Positions 1-7,206 are shown, counted from the first letter of the stretch. The stretch is DNA of 7,382 nucleotides from Lonsdalea britannica (GCF_946477055.1 NZ_CAMKXG010000177.1:1-7382), one strand, 5' to 3'. Notes: generated by a model from the sequence alone, not told the origin. Numbers and translations are program-made.

Positions 1-1
1 G

Positions 2-1648
2 GCGTTGACCGGTATCGGCCTGCTCGATCCGCACTTCGGCTGGGGAGAGCTGCCGGAGGAGGGCGTGGTGCTGGTCACGGGGCCTCAGGAGTACGTCAAT
101 CTGGTCAGCAGTTTCGCCCGTAAGCGCGAAAGTCGGGAGGAGCGCCACAAGGTGATGAATTTTCCCCTGCGCTTCGCCGCCGTGTCTGACCGCACCATCC
201 ATTATCGCGACCAGACGCTGGTGATCCCGGGCGTCGCCACCATCCTGAACGAGTTGATGGATGGCCATCGTGACCCGCCCGCTGGCGCCACGGCTGCCAC
301 CAACGCCGCCGCGGGCGGCGGATCGGGGGGCGGTGATGCCAACAAAGCGCTGGAGGGCGAGGCCCGCAACATGCTGACGCGCTGGGCCACGCGCACGCCT
401 CCCCGCAGTCGTGACGGTAAATCGACGCTGGAGGGTAAGGTGTCTGCCGACGTGCGTAATAACGCGTTGCTGGTCAGGGATGACGAGAAACGGCGCGCAG
501 AGTATCAACAGCTCATCGACAGCATCGATGTGCCACAAAATCTGGTCAATATCGATGCGGTGATCCTTGACGTCGACCGCACGGCGCTATCGCGGCTGGA
601 AGCCAACTGGCAGGGAAAACTGGGATCGGTCACCGGCGGCGCCAGCCTAATGTCCGGCTCCAGCACGCTGTTCGTCAGCGATTTCAAACGGTTCTTCGCC
701 GATATTCAGGCTCTGGAGGGGGAAGGCACGGCTTCTATCGTGGGAAACCCGTCGGTGTTGACGCTCGAAAATCAGCCAGCGGTTGTGGACTTCAGCCGTA
801 CCGCATTCATTACCGCGACTGGCGAAAGGGTGGCCGATATCCAACCGGTCACGGCGGGCACCAGCCTGCAGGTAACGCCGCGGGTCATCGGTAAAGGCGA
901 TCAGAGCAGTATCCAACTGGTGATCGATATCGAGGACGGTCAGTTGGAGACTAACGCGGAAGGCAATGCTGCGGGTGTGAAGCGCGGGACGGTCAGCACA
1001 CAGGCGCTAATTGGCGAAAATCGCGCGCTGGTGCTGGGCGGTTTTCACGTCGAGGAGAGCGGCGACCGGGACCGGCGCATCCCGCTGTTGGGCGATATCC
1101 CGTGGATCGGCAAGCTGTTCACCTCCCGGAGACATGAGGTGTCCCGACGCGAGCGGCTGTTCATCCTCACGCCGCATCTCATCGGCGATCAAAACGATCC
1201 GACCCGCTACGTTTCCCAGGATAACCGCCGCCAGCTACAGGAAGCGATGGGCCGTGTCACGCAGCGCAACAGCAAAACCGATCTCTACGGCATGGTGGAG
1301 AACGCACTGCGCGATCTAGCCAGCGGTCAAACGCCCGCCGGATTTCATGCCGATAGCGTCGGCAGCCGCCTCAACGAGATCTGCCAAAGCGCGCGCGGTC
1401 TGGTCTACGAAAGCGGCCGCCACCAGTGGTACAGCAATGAGGCGGTCACGCTGGCGGTGGGCGTGGTGAAAAATTACGGACGCCAGCCACTGCGTTTTGA
1501 CGAGGCGACCTGCGGCGGTCGCCGTACGCTGGCGGTTGCCGCCTGGCCAAGAACCACGCTGGCGCCGGGACAGTCGACGGAAATCTATCTGGCGCTGCTG
1601 CCCGCCCGTTCAACCGCGCCGACGCGTCCTTCTCTGATCCAACCCTAA
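2..1648 (+). CDS. hrcC: HrcC, type III secretion outer-membrane secretin (5' end outside the window)
   Basis: HrcC forms the multimeric outer-membrane ring through which the Hrp type III apparatus passes. The open frame enters from the left edge; the TTG at position 5 is just an internal codon. About 547 residues are visible. Enterobacterial HrcC proteins run near 670-690, so the signal peptide and N-terminal ring domains lie upstream. Counting from the codon at position 5, residues 1-48 resemble a periplasmic secretin N-domain. Residues 49-180 are the next N-domain, interrupted by an Ala/Gly-rich linker at 93-112. Residues 180-395 are the beta-barrel secretin domain, with VGNPSVLTLENQPA (246-259), the LVLGGF strand (342-347) and the family signature PLLGDIPWIGKLF (360-372). 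The tail of about 150 residues carries the only two cysteines (460 and 503), which could pair in the periplasm. hrpT follows 18 bp after the stop, so the two are likely one operon. Confidence 0.95.
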   Translation, partial: ALTGIGLLDPHFGWGELPEEGVVLVTGPQEYVNLVSSFARKRESREERHKVMNFPLRFAAVSDRTIHYRDQTLVIPGVATILNELMDGHRDPPAGATAATNAAAGGGSGGGDANKALEGEARNMLTRWATRTPPRSRDGKSTLEGKVSADVRNNALLVRDDEKRRAEYQQLIDSIDVPQNLVNIDAVILDVDRTALSRLEANWQGKLGSVTGGASLMSGSSTLFVSDFKRFFADIQALEGEGTASIVGNPSVLTLENQPAVVDFSRTAFITATGERVADIQPVTAGTSLQVTPRVIGKGDQSSIQLVIDIEDGQLETNAEGNAAGVKRGTVSTQALIGENRALVLGGFHVEESGDRDRRIPLLGDIPWIGKLFTSRRHEVSRRERLFILTPHLIGDQNDPTRYVSQDNRRQLQEAMGRVTQRNSKTDLYGMVENALRDLASGQTPAGFHADSVGSRLNEICQSARGLVYESGRHQWYSNEAVTLAVGVVKNYGRQPLRFDEATCGGRRTLAVAAWPRTTLAPGQSTEIYLALLPARSTAPTRPSLIQP

Positions 1649-1666
1649 TGCTTTAAGGAGAAAAGC

Positions 1667-1852
1667 ATGTATTCCAAGCTGTTCTTGTTCTGTTTTGCGC
1701 TGTTGCTGAGCGCCTGTGTGGCTAAAACGCCGCCGGCGCGGTGTGCGGACGTGTCCTGCCGTCCGCAGCCCGAAAACCATCAACTGGTGATTTGGTGGCA
1801 GCCAGACCTGCGAACCGGTATTGCCGATTCTACCCAGGTCGCCCTGCCATGA
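1667..1852 (+). CDS. hrpT: HrpT, small type III secretion lipoprotein
   Basis: This 61-residue protein has a lipoprotein signal peptide: Lys4, a hydrophobic stretch at 5-14, and the lipobox L14-S15-A16-C17. Val at +2 after the lipidated cysteine favours outer-membrane sorting. The mature part is about 45 residues with two more cysteines (26 and 31) in a CADVSC motif. Size, lipobox and position directly after hrcC match HrpT of Erwinia and Dickeya hrp clusters. HrpT is thought to assist secretin assembly or localisation in the outer membrane, in the manner of a pilotin; that role is inferred from the family and context. AAGGAG at 1655-1660 lies 6 bases before the ATG. The TGA stop overlaps the hrpV start in an ATGA, indicating translational coupling. 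Confidence 0.9.
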   Translation: MYSKLFLFCFALLLSACVAKTPPARCADVSCRPQPENHQLVIWWQPDLRTGIADSTQVALP

Positions 1853-2220
1853 CGGACAGCACGTTAACCGACGTTGAGAGCGGCGCGGCGTTTATTGCCG
1901 CGATGAACCGTCAGCAGCCGACCCGCTGGCAGCCGCAGTCCGGAATAGAACTGCGGTTTCAATACGGTGAGAGCGGGGGCTGGGCGCTGGAGCTTTCGAT
2001 CCAGCCGGGCAGGCAATACCCCGGGCAGTTGCGGCAGATTCTGGGACGCCGCTATGACCGGGACGACGAAACCGAAGGCGCACACATTTTCCTGCGGGAA
2101 ACGAATGTGCTGACGATTGGGTGGTTGCTCTGGCAACCGGCGGTGGAATATCCGCAGGTGGTGCGTGCGCTGTTTCAACTGGCGGGTGTGGAGTGGGAGG
2201 AAGTGAATAGATCGGATTGA
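1849..2220 (+). CDS. hrpV: HrpV, Hrp regulatory protein
   Basis: This 123-residue soluble protein is the third gene of the hrcC-hrpT-hrpV order. The frame stays open further upstream, but the ATG at 1849 is preferred. It overlaps the hrpT stop as ATGA, gives a length close to known HrpV proteins (about 115-125 residues), and a start further upstream would overlap hrpT heavily. No signal peptide or membrane segment is seen. Features include a Trp-rich C-terminal half (IGWLLWQP, VEWEEV) and an acidic/basic middle (RRYDRDDETEG). In Pseudomonas syringae, HrpV restrains the enhancer-binding protein HrpS and so sigma54-dependent hrpL expression, with HrpG relieving it. By analogy it may tune hrp expression here, but low sequence conservation makes this a context-based assignment. 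There is no strong ribosome binding site, so it probably relies on coupling to hrpT. Confidence 0.85.
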   Translation: MTDSTLTDVESGAAFIAAMNRQQPTRWQPQSGIELRFQYGESGGWALELSIQPGRQYPGQLRQILGRRYDRDDETEGAHIFLRETNVLTIGWLLWQPAVEYPQVVRALFQLAGVEWEEVNRSD

Positions 2221-2243
2221 TCGCGATGAAATCATCACGGTAA

Positions 2244-2271
2244 GGAACTGTTCAAGGACTGAAGTCACTCA
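2244..2271 (+). promoter_or_regulatory. hrp box (HrpL-dependent promoter) for hrpN
   Basis: GGAACT at 2244-2249 is separated by 15 bases from TCACTCA at 2265-2271. The HrpL ECF sigma factor recognises GGAACC-N15/16-CCACNNA, so spacing and core bases fit, with a T in place of C at the last base of the -35 element and the first base of the -10 element. The site starts 24 bp after the hrpV stop and lies about 110 bp upstream of the hrpN start. hrpN therefore should have its own HrpL promoter besides any read-through from the hrcC operon. Confidence 0.8.
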
Positions 2272-2310
2272 TTTAGCAGTACCGGACAGGCGTTCGCCGT
2301 AGGTACTGGC

Positions 2311-2340
2311 GTTATGACGCGACGTTGCGTACGTCATAGC
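2311..2340 (+). promoter_or_regulatory. Stem-loop in the hrpN leader
   Basis: GTTATGACG at 2311-2319 can pair with CGTCATAGC at 2332-2340 (9 bp with one G-T pair) around a 12-base loop. It sits in the predicted 5' untranslated region between the hrp box and the hrpN ribosome binding site. There is no T-tract, so it is not an intrinsic terminator. It could affect mRNA stability or translation. GGA triplets follow at 2342 and within the Shine-Dalgarno at 2372; RsmA/CsrA binds such motifs, and hrpN is Rsm-controlled in related soft-rot bacteria. The regulatory role is inference. Confidence 0.4.
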
Positions 2341-2380
2341 AGGACATCGCCACGACTCATCAAATGGATAAGGAAATAGC

Positions 2381-3370
2381 ATGATTCAAATCTCAATCAA
2401 GACCACTCCCGGCGCGGATTTCGGATCTCAAGCCTCGGGTGTTGAAGGCTATCAGTCTCTGTCCGGCGGAACGGGAACGCAGGGCAGCAGCAGTGCCAGC
2501 GCCGATCAGCTGAGTAGCATTATTGATAAACTGACCGATCTGCTGACATCCCTGATGTTTGCCAACCAAGGCCAGTCAGACGCGACGCAGAGCGGTTCAC
2601 AGAACAGCGGCACAGGCACGAAAGGTGTGCAGTCACCCGTCGATACTCAGGATTCGGATGCTATCGATAAGCTGTTTTCCAAGGCGCTGGAGAATCTGCT
2701 CGGTAGCGATACGGTCAACTCCCTCAGCCAGTCCGGCAGCAATAGCGGATCGCTGCTGAGCGACAGTCAGGCGACCGAAGGCAACCGAGATGCCTATAGC
2801 CAAGGGGTGAAAGATGCGTTGACGCTGCTGCTGGGGAATAACGCAGGCAGCAGCACGAGTACGCCGTCATCGCTCTCTCTGGGGGGAAACGGTCTTCAGG
2901 GGCTGAGCAGTACGTCGGACTTCAACCAGCTGGGGAACGCCGTCGGTTCTGGCGTGGGCAAAAGCGCCGGTTTACAGGCGCTGAATAATATCGATACCCA
3001 TCGGGATGGCGTAGATCGCAACTTCGTTAACAAAGAGGATCGCGGCACGGCCAAGGTCATCGGGCAACTGATGGATCAATATCCTGAAATTTTTGGCAAG
3101 CCGGAGTACCAGAAGGATAACGCGTCGTCGCCGGTACAAGACGACAAAAGCTGGGCGCAGGCGTTGAGCAAGCCGGACGACGATGGGATGACCAGTGAAA
3201 GTATGGATAAATTTAAACAGGCCGTTGGCATGGTGAAAAGCGCGCTGGGAGGCGATAGCGGCAACAGCAATCTGAACCTGCGCGGCGCGGGCGGTTCCCT
3301 GTTGGGTATCGACGCGGCGGTCGCCGGAGAGAAGATCTCTAATCTCTCACTGGCGAAGCTGGCCGCCTAA
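2381..3370 (+). CDS. hrpN: HrpN harpin, secreted type III elicitor
   Basis: HrpN is a type III-secreted, heat-stable helper protein that elicits plant defence responses and aids effector delivery. This 329-residue protein has the harpin hallmarks: no cysteine, a single tryptophan, a Gly/Ser/Gln-rich composition, no cleavable signal peptide, and amphipathic helical stretches near residues 40-59 ([17 protein letters not shown]) and 93-107. The C-terminal 130 residues match Dickeya HrpN closely, including [42 protein letters not shown] and LGIDAAV. The N-terminal half is divergent and richer in Ser, Gln and Asp than the Gly-rich Dickeya protein, as usual for harpins. Length is near the Dickeya family value of about 340. 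The ATG is supported by AAGGA at 2370-2374, 6 bases upstream. A HrpL box precedes it and an intrinsic terminator follows at 3523. Confidence 0.95.
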   Translation: MIQISIKTTPGADFGSQASGVEGYQSLSGGTGTQGSSSASADQLSSIIDKLTDLLTSLMFANQGQSDATQSGSQNSGTGTKGVQSPVDTQDSDAIDKLFSKALENLLGSDTVNSLSQSGSNSGSLLSDSQATEGNRDAYSQGVKDALTLLLGNNAGSSTSTPSSLSLGGNGLQGLSSTSDFNQLGNAVGSGVGKSAGLQALNNIDTHRDGVDRNFVNKEDRGTAKVIGQLMDQYPEIFGKPEYQKDNASSPVQDDKSWAQALSKPDDDGMTSESMDKFKQAVGMVKSALGGDSGNSNLNLRGAGGSLLGIDAAVAGEKISNLSLAKLAA

Positions 3371-3395
3371 CCGCGCTTGGGTACGCGTCAGCACC

Positions 3396-3411
3396 GGACA
3401 TGCATGTGTCC
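3396..3411. repeat. Short inverted repeat after hrpN
   Basis: GGACA (3396-3400) and TGTCC (3407-3411) flank TGCATG, and the centre ACATGCATGT is a 10-bp palindrome. It lies 25 bp after the hrpN stop with no T-tract. It may be a weak 3' mRNA hairpin or chance; no function can be assigned. Confidence 0.3.
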
Positions 3412-3521
3412 CGATATCACGTCGTTGTGTTGTGGTCGAGACGAGAGATAAAAGCACGGCGATGCAGGTGCTGAGGGCAACGGCATGCCGCGGCGCAGTC
3501 CTTCAGGCAAGGCTGTCATTC

Positions 3522-3544
3522 ACCCCGGCGCTGCCGGGGTTTTT
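3522..3544 (+). terminator. Intrinsic terminator of hrpN
   Basis: CCCCGGC (3523-3529) pairs perfectly with GCCGGGG (3533-3539) around a three-base loop (GCT), with an extra A-T pair at the base, followed directly by TTTTT at 3540-3544. This is a canonical Rho-independent terminator on the plus strand. It lies about 150 bp after the hrpN stop, so the hrpN transcript should have a long 3' untranslated region. It ends the visible hrp cluster. Confidence 0.92.
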
Positions 3545-3750
3545 CATGCGGCACTCGTTGGGTGTCTCATTCATTGATGCGCCATCGATATCCCACGCGA
3601 GTTAGGCTGGAGACAGGATTTATTCCTGAGGAGCTTCGTTTTTTGGCAAGAGCATTGAGGTGATTCGCCAGAGAGCGAGGGGCCGCGGCTGAGGCTCGCC
3701 TATCTCTATTCACCGTGTTTTCGCCCTAATCGCGATGAGGCGCGTGGTTG
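3545..3750. other. Stretch with no recognisable gene
   Basis: Between the hrpN terminator and the stop codon of the minus-strand small ORF I see no credible reading frame, RNA gene or mobile element. A weak inverted repeat (CAGGA/TCCTG, 3614-3628) and a GC-rich patch near 3670-3700 are the only structure. This would be the 3' flank of both hrpN and the small minus-strand gene. Confidence 0.5.
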
Positions 3751-3930
3751 TTAGATTTCAAATCCCGGCGCGACTTCCTTGATTGGTTTTTTACAGGCTT
3801 CTAACTGAGAAGCCTGCGGATTTTTTGCTGAACAGTCGGGTTTAAATGGATTAAGGGTGTCGCGATTAAAATAGATCAGCAACAGCAAGATAATGAGGGC
3901 GATTCGACGGAGTCGTTTATATTTTTTCAT
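3751..3930 (-). CDS. Hypothetical 59-residue single-pass membrane protein
   Basis: Function unknown. The frame runs from ATG at 3930-3928 to TAA at 3753-3751. The protein starts with a strongly basic segment (MKKYKRLRR), followed by one hydrophobic helix at about residues 10-20 (IALIILLLLIY). A polar, lysine-rich tail of nearly 40 residues then contains two cysteines (33 and 46). The positive-inside rule puts the tail in the periplasm, where the cysteines could form a disulfide. A TAA two codons upstream in frame fixes the ATG as the start. A sigma70-like promoter sits just upstream, but the Shine-Dalgarno region is poor, which is the main argument against it. It is transcribed away from cysB and towards hrpN. 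A chance ORF remains possible; the ordered basic-hydrophobic-polar layout argues otherwise. Confidence 0.6.
   Translation of the reverse strand: MKKYKRLRRIALIILLLLIYFNRDTLNPFKPDCSAKNPQASQLEACKKPIKEVAPGFEI
3794..3816. repeat. Perfect 9-bp inverted repeat inside the small minus-strand ORF
   Basis: CAGGCTTCT (3794-3802) and AGAAGCCTG (3808-3816) form a perfect hairpin with a five-base loop (AACTG). On the plus strand it is followed after four bases by TTTTTT (3821-3826), giving a terminator-like look. On the minus strand the same bases encode QASQLEAC of the small protein. It may slow or stop plus-strand transcription heading to cysB, or may simply reflect coding sequence. Confidence 0.45.
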
Positions 3931-3964
3931 CAGTTATTCGTTGATTTGTTTACGCGGCATTAAC

Positions 3965-3993
3965 ATTTTACAAAAGCCTCAGAGTATTGTCTC
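3965..3993 (-). promoter_or_regulatory. Candidate sigma70 promoter for the small minus-strand ORF
   Basis: Reading the minus strand, GAGACA (3993-3988) resembles TTGACA at four of six bases. It lies 17 bases from TAAAAT (3970-3965), which matches TATAAT at five of six. Transcription would start near 3958, leaving a leader of about 28 bases before the ATG at 3930. The optimal spacing and placement support expression of the small ORF, but this is prediction by eye. Confidence 0.45.
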
Positions 3994-4038
3994 CTCGCTT
4001 GACGGAGTTTCTTCTTTTCCTGACCCCTTTTCCTCACG

Positions 4039-4068
4039 GGACCGGAGGTAAAACACGGTCCGTACCTC
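4039..4068. repeat. Interleaved inverted repeats upstream of cysB
   Basis: Two 6-bp inverted repeats overlap: GGACCG (4039-4044) with CGGTCC (4056-4061), and GAGGTA (4045-4050) with TACCTC (4063-4068). They cannot both form easily because the connecting loops are too short for a stable pseudoknot, so they would be alternative hairpins. On the plus strand the second is followed by G and TTTTT (4070-4074), so it could act as a weak terminator. Their role is unknown. Confidence 0.35.
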
Positions 4069-4179
4069 GTTTTTCACCATGCCAAAAACTGTGCAAGGTC
4101 AAAAAAGCGTCGGTTTTTTTTGGATTTGCGAGGGAGGTGCGTAATCTACATGAAGCCGGAAAACATGGCATAAGGTAAA

Positions 4180-5343
<1,164 letters not shown>

Positions 5344-5354
5344 CGGCGCGCTAT

Positions 5355-5393
5355 TCGTGACGGCCAAAGCATTTTAAGCTTTGGCCGTCACGA
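5355..5393. terminator. Long perfect hairpin between convergent cysB and nth
   Basis: A 16-bp perfect inverted repeat (TCGTGACGGCCAAAGC at 5355-5370 and its complement at 5378-5393) encloses a seven-base loop (ATTTTAA). It fills most of the 57-bp gap between the cysB stop and the nth stop, as expected of a shared bidirectional terminator. Neither side has a T-tract, so it departs from the canonical intrinsic form. It may stop RNA polymerase with Rho or trimming, or protect both mRNA 3' ends. Confidence 0.65.
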
Positions 5394-5400
5394 TAATCCT

Positions 5401-6036
5401 TCAGACGTCGACCTTGTCTTTAAACTCGCAGAGATCTTCGATCAGGCACGAACCGCAGCGCGGCTTGCGGGCGATACAGGTATAACGTCCGTGCAGTATC
5501 AGCCAGTGGTGGCAGTCCACCTTAAATTCCGCTGGCACCACTTTCAGCAGTTTCTCCTCTACTTGCTCCACCGTTTTTCCGGGCGCAAAACCGGTACGGT
5601 TGCTCACGCGAAAAATATGCGTGTCGACGGCGATAGTCGGCCAGCCAAATGCCGTATTCAGCACGACATTAGCCGTCTTTCTGCCGACGCCGGGGAGCGC
5701 TTCCAACGCGGCCCGATTTTCAGGCACCTGTCCCTGATGATGTTCAATCAGCATCCGGCAGGTTTTGATCACGTTCTCCGCCTTGCTGTTAAACAATCCA
5801 ATCGTCTTGATATAACTTTTCACGCCATCCACACCCAGCGCCAGCATGGCTTCCGGCGTATTGGCGACCGGATAAAGCTTGGCGGTCGCTTTATTGACGC
5901 TGACATCGGTTGCCTGCGCTGAGAGCAGCACGGCGATCAACAGCTCAAAGGGGGAGGTGTAGTGAAGCTCCGTCCTCGGTTCCGGATTGTTGTCCCGTAA
6001 TCGCGTCAGTATGGCCAGTCGTTTTTCTTTATTCAT
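5401..6036 (-). CDS. nth: Endonuclease III, base-excision repair glycosylase/AP lyase
   Basis: Nth removes oxidised pyrimidines such as thymine glycol from DNA and cleaves the resulting abasic site. The 211-residue protein matches E. coli Nth in length and nearly throughout. The helix-hairpin-helix LPGVGRKTANVV carries the catalytic Lys120, Asp138 lies in AVDTHIFRV, and the C-terminal 4Fe-4S loop has Cys187, 194, 197 and 203 in the C-X6-C-X2-C-X5-C pattern. All key residues are intact. The ATG gives the standard MNKEKRL start, but no good Shine-Dalgarno precedes it. In E. coli nth is the last gene of the rsxABCDGE-nth operon, directly after rsxE. Here rsxE is missing and rsxD ends 150 bp upstream, so its translation context has changed. 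Confidence 0.97.
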   Translation of the reverse strand: MNKEKRLAILTRLRDNNPEPRTELHYTSPFELLIAVLLSAQATDVSVNKATAKLYPVANTPEAMLALGVDGVKSYIKTIGLFNSKAENVIKTCRMLIEHHQGQVPENRAALEALPGVGRKTANVVLNTAFGWPTIAVDTHIFRVSNRTGFAPGKTVEQVEEKLLKVVPAEFKVDCHHWLILHGRYTCIARKPRCGSCLIEDLCEFKDKVDV

Positions 6037-6186
6037 GATGATGCAGTCGAGCCTTATTCAGAGACCGAAATGGCGTATGTACTGGGGATCGCCCAGAAAA
6101 ACCTCGTTGATCCGCCGTGAGGGGCGTCGTATCCACGACGATATCTCTGACGGCGAGCCTGTCGTTCAGCGCCAGTATTATAACGT
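6037..6186 (-). other. rsxG/rsxE deletion junction, possible degenerate rsxG remnant
   Basis: These 150 bases between rsxD and nth occupy the place where rsxG and rsxE (about 1.3 kb together in E. coli) normally lie. No reading frame encodes either protein. Read on the minus strand, short pieces in three different frames recall the middle of RsxG in the right order: PGERYN (starting just inside the end of rsxD), then LNDRLA...VDTTPL, then NEVFLG. In E. coli RsxG the corresponding run is PAERYN, NALAQ, TAPEL, HRVYIA. This would fit a frameshifted relic of RsxG residues about 50-80. The resemblance is short and judged from memory, so the remnant is tentative, while the absence of intact rsxG and rsxE here is certain. 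Confidence 0.4.
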
Positions 6187-7206
6187 TCACCTGGAATGCG
6201 ACGATATCCGTGGTTGCGTTAGGCGATCTATCACTGGAACGGCCAGATTCGCCAATAGTACGGCAAAGGCTATCCCTTCCGGATATCCCCCATAGGTTCG
6301 GATAGCCCAAACCAATGCACCGGTCAGCGCGCCGAACAAGAGACGTCCTTTTCCCGTCGTTGGCGAAGTCACGGGGTCGGTGACGATGAAAAAAGCGGCC
6401 AGCAGCGTAAATCCAGAGAAGAGATGCTGCGGCAGCGGGGCACAGACGTCCGGTTGAAGCTGTCGGCCAACCAGTGCGCAGATCGACAGCGCCAGCAAAA
6501 AACTGACGGGAATCTGCCAGCGAATAATACCTCGGGCCAGCAATATCAGGCCGCCAACCATAAAGGCCAGATTGATCCCAACGCCCTGCATGGACGCGGA
6601 AAAAACGTTGAAGGCGGTGGGGGCAAACTGCGCAGCGAGGGGCGTTCCCGCCGCGAATACGTCAGCCTGGGTATTGAACGCGACAGAATGTGACAGGGTG
6701 AATACTGATGGGGTCAACGCGTGAAGACCGGTAAATATGGTCTGTAGCGCGCTGATGATATCGTGCGGCTCACTCGGCGCCAGACCGTGAATCATTGTGG
6801 CGGGAAACGCCAGCATGAGTAGGCCATAGCCCATCATGGCCGGGTTTAGGCGATTATGGCCCAAACCGCCGGAGAGCTGTTTTACGCTGACGGCAACCGC
6901 CGTGGCAAAGACGACCCACCACCAGGGCGCCAGCGGTGGCAGGATGATGCCGATCAATACCGCGGTTAAAAGCCCCGAATTGTCTTTAGGCGTTGCCGAG
7001 ACTGGACGCCTTTTAAGTGACAATGTCACGGGTTCAATCACCCGCGCAGTCACTAGCGCCAGCAGTATTTGCAGGAGGTTGCCGTAGCCAAAAAAATAAC
7101 TCTGTACGGCAATACCCGGAATGCAGGCCAATATCACCCATCGCATGATGCCGGACGTCGTCTGCCGTTGATGCAATAACGGCGCGCTCGCAATTCTGAA
7201 AACCAT
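6187..7206 (-). CDS. rsxD: RsxD/RnfD, membrane subunit of the Rsx electron-transport complex
   Basis: RsxD (RnfD) is an integral inner-membrane, FMN-carrying subunit of the Rsx/Rnf complex, which in E. coli keeps SoxR reduced. The 339-residue protein (E. coli 352) starts MVFRIAS like its homologue and keeps KDNSGLLTA, PPLAPWWWVV, KQLSGGLGH, FFIVTDPVT and GGYPEGIAFAVLLAN across roughly ten hydrophobic segments. It is more divergent than the neighbouring CysB and Nth. The acceptor threonine is present (Thr188), but the flavinylation motif around it reads DVFAAGT instead of the D-x-x-S/T-x-A-T seen in E. coli (DGISQAT), so covalent FMN attachment may fail. The start follows the rsxC TAA with no gap (TAAATG), with GAGGA at 7215-7211 as ribosome binding site. 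The usual downstream partner rsxG is absent. Confidence 0.93.
   Translation of the reverse strand: MVFRIASAPLLHQRQTTSGIMRWVILACIPGIAVQSYFFGYGNLLQILLALVTARVIEPVTLSLKRRPVSATPKDNSGLLTAVLIGIILPPLAPWWWVVFATAVAVSVKQLSGGLGHNRLNPAMMGYGLLMLAFPATMIHGLAPSEPHDIISALQTIFTGLHALTPSVFTLSHSVAFNTQADVFAAGTPLAAQFAPTAFNVFSASMQGVGINLAFMVGGLILLARGIIRWQIPVSFLLALSICALVGRQLQPDVCAPLPQHLFSGFTLLAAFFIVTDPVTSPTTGKGRLLFGALTGALVWAIRTYGGYPEGIAFAVLLANLAVPVIDRLTQPRISSHSR

Noticed and set aside
5..7. TTG as the start codon of hrcC
   Set aside because: The frame is open to the window edge and the known family is about 130 residues longer at the N-terminus, so this is an internal codon of a truncated gene.
1741..1848. Longer N-terminal extension of hrpV
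   Set aside because: It would overlap most of hrpT. The ATG at 1849 with an ATGA overlap gives the family length.
4039..4068. H-type RNA pseudoknot
   Set aside because: The two stems are interleaved, but the connecting loops are 0, 5 and 1 bases, too short to span 6-bp stems; alternative hairpins are more likely.
3987..4178. Plus-strand 63-codon frame
   Set aside because: TTG start, no ribosome binding site, no recognisable composition; it overlaps the repeat-rich, non-coding upstream region.
5491..5922. Plus-strand 143-codon frame opposite nth
   Set aside because: It is antisense to a fully conserved nth with all catalytic residues, so it is a shadow.
6029..6310. Minus-strand 93-codon frame as a functional gene replacing rsxG/rsxE
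   Set aside because: Half of it is out of frame with the well-conserved rsxD end, and the rest matches no family as a continuous protein. It is better seen as junction or relic sequence.
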